The notes under the pieces were generated by a model. It made no database searches. It was not told the origin of the DNA and saw only the letters and a program-made list of their open reading frames with translations. Positions 7,443-9,847 of a DNA stretch of 9,847 nt are shown here, piece after piece. The DNA is from Planctomycetota bacterium. GTDB taxonomy: Bacteria > Planctomycetota > Phycisphaerae > WQYP01. The stretch spans positions 1-9,847 of the forward strand of contig JAJYZY010000084.1 in assembly GCA_021799715.1 (NCBI GenBank), in the 5' to 3' direction. The translations under genes were made by a program, and so were the position numbers. Within the stretch, counting starts at the first letter, position 1, and each line of letters starts with the position of its first letter.

Positions 7443-7479
7443 GGGACAGCGCTTGCCACATCATGCAAGCCTGTTACCC
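7443..7479 (+). terminator. purL terminator hairpin
   Basis: Starting 28 nt after the purL stop, ACAG (7446-7449) plus GCTTGC (7451-7456) pair with GCAAGC (7465-7470) plus CTGT (7471-7474), with one bulged C and an 8-nt loop. GGG (7443-7445) can add pairs with CCC (7477-7479) across a TA bulge. There is no strong T run after it, so termination may be partial or factor-assisted. Confidence 0.5.
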
Positions 7480-7585
7480 CTCGACACAATCATGCGAAAA
7501 ATCAGCAATGGATATCCCGCACCTGGGCGTGGCATAACGGTCATGGCATTGCCTGTTTACCGCCCGGCCGGCAAGCCGTTCATAT

Positions 7586-7614
7586 TTGACTGGTTTCTGA
7601 TAAGTATCTATAGG
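7586..7614 (+). promoter_or_regulatory. Possible sigma-70-type promoter upstream of the DUF1328 gene
   Basis: TTGACT (7586-7591), a 17-base spacer and TATAGG (7609-7614) match five and four positions of the consensus hexamers. It lies in the AT-rich part of the gap, about 200 nt before the start at 7812, so the transcript would have a long leader carrying the 7700-7718 hairpin. Confidence 0.35.
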
Positions 7615-7811
7615 TTGTATATAAGTCCGTGGCGGTGGGCAACAAATGTCTGTCCATGCAAGGAACTGTGATTGGACTCGGTATGGCTGAAAATATCATG
7701 AGGCCTGATGGGGGCCTCCCGGCGCAGATTCGCCAAACCGAGGCCAATGGTTAAACTTATTGTTCGCCGGGAATGTGGCGCGCATGGAACTGCAATGAAG
7801 GAGCTATAAAT

Positions 7812-7976
7812 ATGCTTTACTGGGCCGTCATATTTTTAATTGTGGCGATTATCGCCGGTGCGTTTGGATTTTTCGGTGTTGCCGGACTGGCCACGGAAAT
7901 TGCCAAAATTCTTTTTGTTATTTTTCTTATTGTTTTCGTAATCTCGCTTATCGGCGGTTCGCGCGGCAAACGATAA
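7812..7976 (+). CDS. Small two-helix membrane protein, DUF1328 / UPF0391 family
   Basis: The 54-residue product matches the DUF1328 (UPF0391, YtjA-type) family in length and pattern. It opens '[20 protein letters not shown]', then '[20 protein letters not shown]', and ends with a basic tail 'GGSRGKR'. Two membrane segments are evident at about residues 3-22 and 30-48, so it should sit in the inner membrane with very short loops. The biochemical role is unknown for the family; members are often found near general stress genes. AAGGAG at 7798-7803 precedes the ATG with good spacing and settles this start over the earlier in-frame GTG/TTG-type codons. The DUF3185-type gene follows 62 nt downstream on the same strand, and the two probably share a transcript. 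Confidence 0.9.
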   Translation: MLYWAVIFLIVAIIAGAFGFFGVAGLATEIAKILFVIFLIVFVISLIGGSRGKR

Positions 7977-8038
7977 CGCGCCGGCGGATAACAGCGATTG
8001 GCGTTGTTTTGACAACCGGTTTTAATGGAGTGGCGGCT

Positions 8039-8251
8039 ATGAGTTCCCAGCGCATTGTTGGAATCGTCCTGCTGATAATTGGCGTGGCTTTGCTGGTGAC
8101 GGGTCTGCATGCCTCGCATTCTCTGGCGGACCGGGCGCATGATCTGATTTTTGGCCGATATACTAGGACCACGGCATTCTACATCTTCGGCGGCATCGCC
8201 ATGGGCATCGCGGGGCTGTTGATGACGCTTTTCTCTTCGCGCGGGAAATGA
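8039..8251 (+). CDS. Small membrane protein, DUF3185 type
   Basis: A 70-residue protein with two hydrophobic segments, about residues 5-23 ('RIVGIVLLIIGVALLVTGL') and 43-64, joined by a polar stretch containing 'HASHSLADRAHDLIFGRYTR'. This organisation, with a first helix ending in G-x-x-A-S, then a central segment and 'GGIAMGIAGLLMT', resembles the DUF3185 family of short inner-membrane proteins, whose function is not known. The ATG at 8039 has GGAG at 8027-8030 and is preferred over the TTG at 8009, which would add ten residues without a ribosome binding site. It follows the DUF1328 gene by 62 nt and converges on the YbjQ-type gene. The family call rests on pattern recall and could be wrong, but a two-helix membrane protein is clear. 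Confidence 0.75.
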   Translation: MSSQRIVGIVLLIIGVALLVTGLHASHSLADRAHDLIFGRYTRTTAFYIFGGIAMGIAGLLMTLFSSRGK

Positions 8252-8258
8252 CGCATCA

Positions 8259-8276
8259 TCCCGCTGCAATGCGGGA
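8259..8276. terminator. Small hairpin between convergent genes
   Basis: TCCCGC (8259-8264) and GCGGGA (8271-8276) form a GC-rich 6-bp stem with a 6-nt loop, seven bases after the DUF3185-type stop and before the converging YbjQ-type stop at 8336. No T run follows on either strand, so it is only a candidate terminator. Confidence 0.4.
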
Positions 8277-8335
8277 GTTGCACCATATACGCGCCGCGTA
8301 AATGACCTCAGAGGCACCGTCGGGCTGTGTCGGAT

Positions 8336-8656
8336 TTATTCAATAACAACAGCAGTGCCATAGCACAGCACTTCCGACGACCCGCTTTGGCCGCCAAGGT
8401 CGGCGGCATCATACTGAACGCCCAACACCGCGTTGGCACCCAATTCGGCGGCCTGTTGGGCCATAATTTCGAAGGCTTCGTTACGCGCCTGCTCACACAT
8501 CATGATGTAACTGCGGTTGCGACCACCGACAATTGACTTCAACCCGCCCATAAAGCCCTGGCCAATCGTGGGCGTGCGAACAACAATGCCCCGCACAAGT
8601 CCTTTGTATTCGAGAATTCTGTGTCCATCAATGCTGTTGGTCGTGGTAATAATCAT
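8336..8656 (-). CDS. YbjQ / UPF0145 family protein
   Basis: The 106-residue product has the family's characteristic order: 'TTTNSIDGHRILEYKGLVRG' (4-23), 'GFMGGLKSIVGGRNRSY' (34-50), 'ARNEAFEIMAQQAAELGANA' (57-76), then 'VLGVQYD' and a final strand 'CYGTAVVIE'. This is the UPF0145 (DUF74, 'putative heavy-metal-binding') family, small cytosolic proteins that form ring-like oligomers; the metal-binding role has not been settled and the sequence has only a few Cys and no clear metal motif. ATG at 8656 is taken as start; a TTG at 8659 is one codon earlier. AAAGGA lies about 10-13 bases upstream of these, so either could be used. It converges on the DUF3185-type gene and lies downstream of the amidohydrolase, from which it is separated by two hairpins. 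Confidence 0.9.
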   Translation of the reverse strand: MIITTTNSIDGHRILEYKGLVRGIVVRTPTIGQGFMGGLKSIVGGRNRSYIMMCEQARNEAFEIMAQQAAELGANAVLGVQYDAADLGGQSGSSEVLCYGTAVVIE

Positions 8657-8683
8657 CAATACACCGTAATCCTTTTAAGCTTC

Positions 8684-8710
8684 CATCGGGAATGAGACAT
8701 GTACCCGATG
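8684..8710 (-). promoter_or_regulatory. Hairpin upstream of the YbjQ-type gene
   Basis: CATCGGG (8684-8690) and CCCGATG (8704-8710) make a perfect 7-bp stem with a 13-nt loop, 28 nt before the YbjQ-type start on the minus strand. No T run follows. It could be a leader structure, a second terminator for the amidohydrolase transcript or an operator. Confidence 0.3.
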
Positions 8711-8762
8711 CAGCGATGATTGAAATACTAACGCATCAAGCGTATTGAACGCAAACAATTTG

Positions 8763-8791
8763 CCGCTTCGTCAGGTTGCGTGATGAAGCGG
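8763..8791 (-). terminator. Terminator hairpin after the amidohydrolase gene
   Basis: CCGCTTC (8763-8769) pairs with GAAGCGG (8785-8791), and TCA (8771-8773) pairs with TGA (8781-8783) across one mismatch on the minus strand, leaving a 7-nt loop. The structure begins one base after the amidohydrolase stop (8793) and is followed on the minus strand by CAAATTGTTTG, moderately T-rich. Position and stem strength support a terminator. Confidence 0.5.
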
Positions 8792-8792
8792 T

Positions 8793-9707
8793 CTACTCCC
8801 GCACGGCGCGGCGGAGTTTTGCCGGCGCGGCCAGGGTGCGGCCGGATGGGGCATGAATACCCAGTGCGGCAATCGCGTCATTTTGTACGATATGCCGCAG
8901 CACGTCGCGCGGGATAATAGGCATGGGCGATCCCATGGCGAATTGATTGATGTTGTAGATTGTATCAATACATTCCGCTGCGGTGGAAAAGGGAAAATCA
9001 CTGCCAAACAGCAGCCGGCTGGTTACCTGCAACTGATACGCCCGCAATAAGGCGTCCCATGCGATCCACGGCCGCCGCAACAGACCGGCGATTCCAGCAA
9101 ATACATTGCCGTGTTTTGCCAACAGTGTCAATGTTTCATCCACCCACGGGTATCCGATATGACTGATGACCAATTTGAGGTCCGGAAAGCTGCGTGCGAT
9201 TTCATCCAGCAGCAGGGGGCGGGCATATTCCAGTCGGGTGCGGGCAGACAGGTATGGCCCGTTGGAGAAGATAACCGGTAATTTTAATGCTGCCGCGGCT
9301 TCATAAACACGCATGGCCTGAGTATCGCAGGGGTGAAAATCCTGGGCGGCAGGCGAGATTACCAGTCCCTTCAGGAACACGCCGCGGCCGATTTCGGCCA
9401 CCTGTGCCAAAGCATCGCTTTCAGTGGGATCCAGGCCGGCAAAGCCAATTAACTGATCTGAATGCTCGCTGCAATACTGTGCGATAACTTCATTAGGGAT
9501 ATCCGCGCCCAGATGGCGGCTCTTGAAACCCAACACAAAGCAGCGCTGGACCGGTTCGCAGGCCAGCCAATGGGATGCCGTGTCCGCCTTGGGCAGCAGG
9601 CGAATCTGTTCATGACCGAATCGCGTGGGCTGGGCGATGCGATTAATGGCCTCGCGGCCAAGCTGTTCCGGGCTTTGCCAGATGCTGGTATGACAGTCGA
9701 TAATCAT
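8793..9707 (-). CDS. Amidohydrolase-2-family protein with missing metal-ligand histidines
   Basis: A 304-residue TIM-barrel-type protein of the Amidohydro_2 family, which in active members uses a zinc ion for C-N hydrolysis or decarboxylation. Family marks: 'MIIDCHTSIW' (1-10), 'LIGFAGLDP' (86-94), 'FLKGLVISPAAQDFHP' (111-126), 'LKLPVIFSNGP' (141-151), 'FPDLKLVISHIGYPWVDETL' (174-193) and 'LLFGSDFPFSTAAECI' (232-247). His183 and Asp237 are in place, but the usual D-x-H-x-H strand reads D4-C-H6-T-S8, and the His expected after 'LPVIF' is Ser148. With two of the ligands changed, ordinary zinc catalysis is doubtful; it may bind a different metal, act differently or be a paralogue that lost activity. 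ATG 9707 starts right at the first strand; an in-frame TTG at 9761 would add 18 unlikely residues. No Shine-Dalgarno, but a promoter-like pair lies just upstream. Confidence 0.8.
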   Translation of the reverse strand: MIIDCHTSIWQSPEQLGREAINRIAQPTRFGHEQIRLLPKADTASHWLACEPVQRCFVLGFKSRHLGADIPNEVIAQYCSEHSDQLIGFAGLDPTESDALAQVAEIGRGVFLKGLVISPAAQDFHPCDTQAMRVYEAAAALKLPVIFSNGPYLSARTRLEYARPLLLDEIARSFPDLKLVISHIGYPWVDETLTLLAKHGNVFAGIAGLLRRPWIAWDALLRAYQLQVTSRLLFGSDFPFSTAAECIDTIYNINQFAMGSPMPIIPRDVLRHIVQNDAIAALGIHAPSGRTLAAPAKLRRAVRE

Positions 9708-9715
9708 CAAATGCC

Positions 9716-9744
9716 AAGATACTCGCTGGGATTGGGCCGGGCAA
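9716..9744 (-). promoter_or_regulatory. Possible amidohydrolase promoter close to the start codon
   Basis: On the minus strand TTGCCC (9744-9739), 17 bases, then TATCTT (9721-9716) each match four of six consensus positions. The -10 ends eight bases before the ATG at 9707, which would give a leaderless or nearly leaderless transcript, in line with the absence of a Shine-Dalgarno. Confidence 0.3.
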
Positions 9745-9777
9745 GGGGCCGGGCGTGGCAATTTTTCCGGGCAGGGC

Positions 9778-9847
9778 CTAATTGTTGTGTTGCATGACGA
9801 GTTTCCAGTATTGCGGCCACTGATTGCTCTGTTCGATGGCTTCCAAG
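9778..9847 (-). CDS. C-terminal end of an unidentified gene (partial at right edge)
   Basis: On the minus strand an open frame enters from the right edge and reads 22 codons to a TAG at 9778-9780. The visible peptide, 'EQSNQWPQYWKLVMQHNN' at its end, is Trp- and Gln-rich and looks like a genuine protein tail, but I cannot name the family. It ends 70 nt before the amidohydrolase ATG on the same strand, so the two might be read together, although the amidohydrolase also has its own promoter-like site. Confidence 0.45.
   Translation of the reverse strand, partial: LEAIEQSNQWPQYWKLVMQHNN

Larger units (their letters stand above)
7416..7811 (+). other. Gene-free stretch between purL and the DUF1328 gene
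   Basis: About 400 nt without a supported gene. It holds the purL terminator hairpin (7443-7479), a promoter-like pair (7586-7614), a small GAGGCC/GGCCTC hairpin (7700-7705 with 7713-7718, not followed by Ts), and a short reading frame at about 7540-7671 whose 'FLISIYRLYISPW' recalls the N-terminus of YidD but then stops. I see no tRNA, riboswitch or repeat array. Confidence 0.6.

Noticed and set aside
7700..7718. GAGGCC/GGCCTC hairpin as a terminator
   Set aside because: There is no T run after it and no gene ends nearby; it is noted only as a possible leader structure.
9462..9797. Plus-strand 111-codon frame opposite the amidohydrolase
   Set aside because: It is antisense to a well-supported gene and shows no domain or ribosome binding site.

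Overview
The window looks like an ordinary chromosomal segment of a planctomycete-type bacterium, possibly near the Phycisphaerae. This rests on pattern recognition: moderately high GC by eye, a 'HYE' nuclease-like protein of a type I associate with Planctomycetes, a GlmU-like protein lacking the classical N-terminal signature, a PurL with extra PurS-like sequence at its N-terminus, and a small BFD-type [2Fe-2S] protein with a C-F-C-F-H start. No phage, transposon, CRISPR array, tRNA or rRNA is visible.

Layout. At the left edge, the C-terminal end of a plus-strand gene (about 3-320) resembles the tail of a large DNA methyltransferase or restriction-modification protein. It converges on a minus-strand block with a strong hairpin at 341-376 between them. 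Transcribed right to left, the block holds hisS (histidyl-tRNA synthetase, 4235-2895), a small PD-(D/E)XK-like protein 37 nt downstream (2857-2345), a BFD-like iron-sulfur protein (2196-1855) and a GlmU-like sugar-phosphate nucleotidylyl/acyltransferase (about 1671-394). Divergent from hisS, a 982-residue purL (4467-7415) carries two tandem PurS-like domains. A gene-free stretch of about 400 nt follows, with a good purL terminator, a promoter-like site and a weak yidD-like scrap. Next come two small plus-strand membrane proteins (DUF1328/UPF0391 and DUF3185 types). Converging on them on the minus strand are a YbjQ/UPF0145 protein, an Amidohydro_2-family protein (9707-8793) and the last 22 codons of another gene at the right edge.

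Function. The core is housekeeping: histidine tRNA charging, step 4 of purine synthesis, and envelope precursor synthesis. The small membrane proteins and YbjQ are of kinds often associated with stress, but nothing here proves that. No complete new multi-gene system is evident. The points most worth a second look are the amidohydrolase lacking two expected metal-binding histidines, the double PurS fusion without a glutaminase domain, the nuclease-like protein behind hisS, and three genes without a clear Shine-Dalgarno that have -10-like hexamers 6-8 nt before the start codon, suggesting leaderless transcripts.
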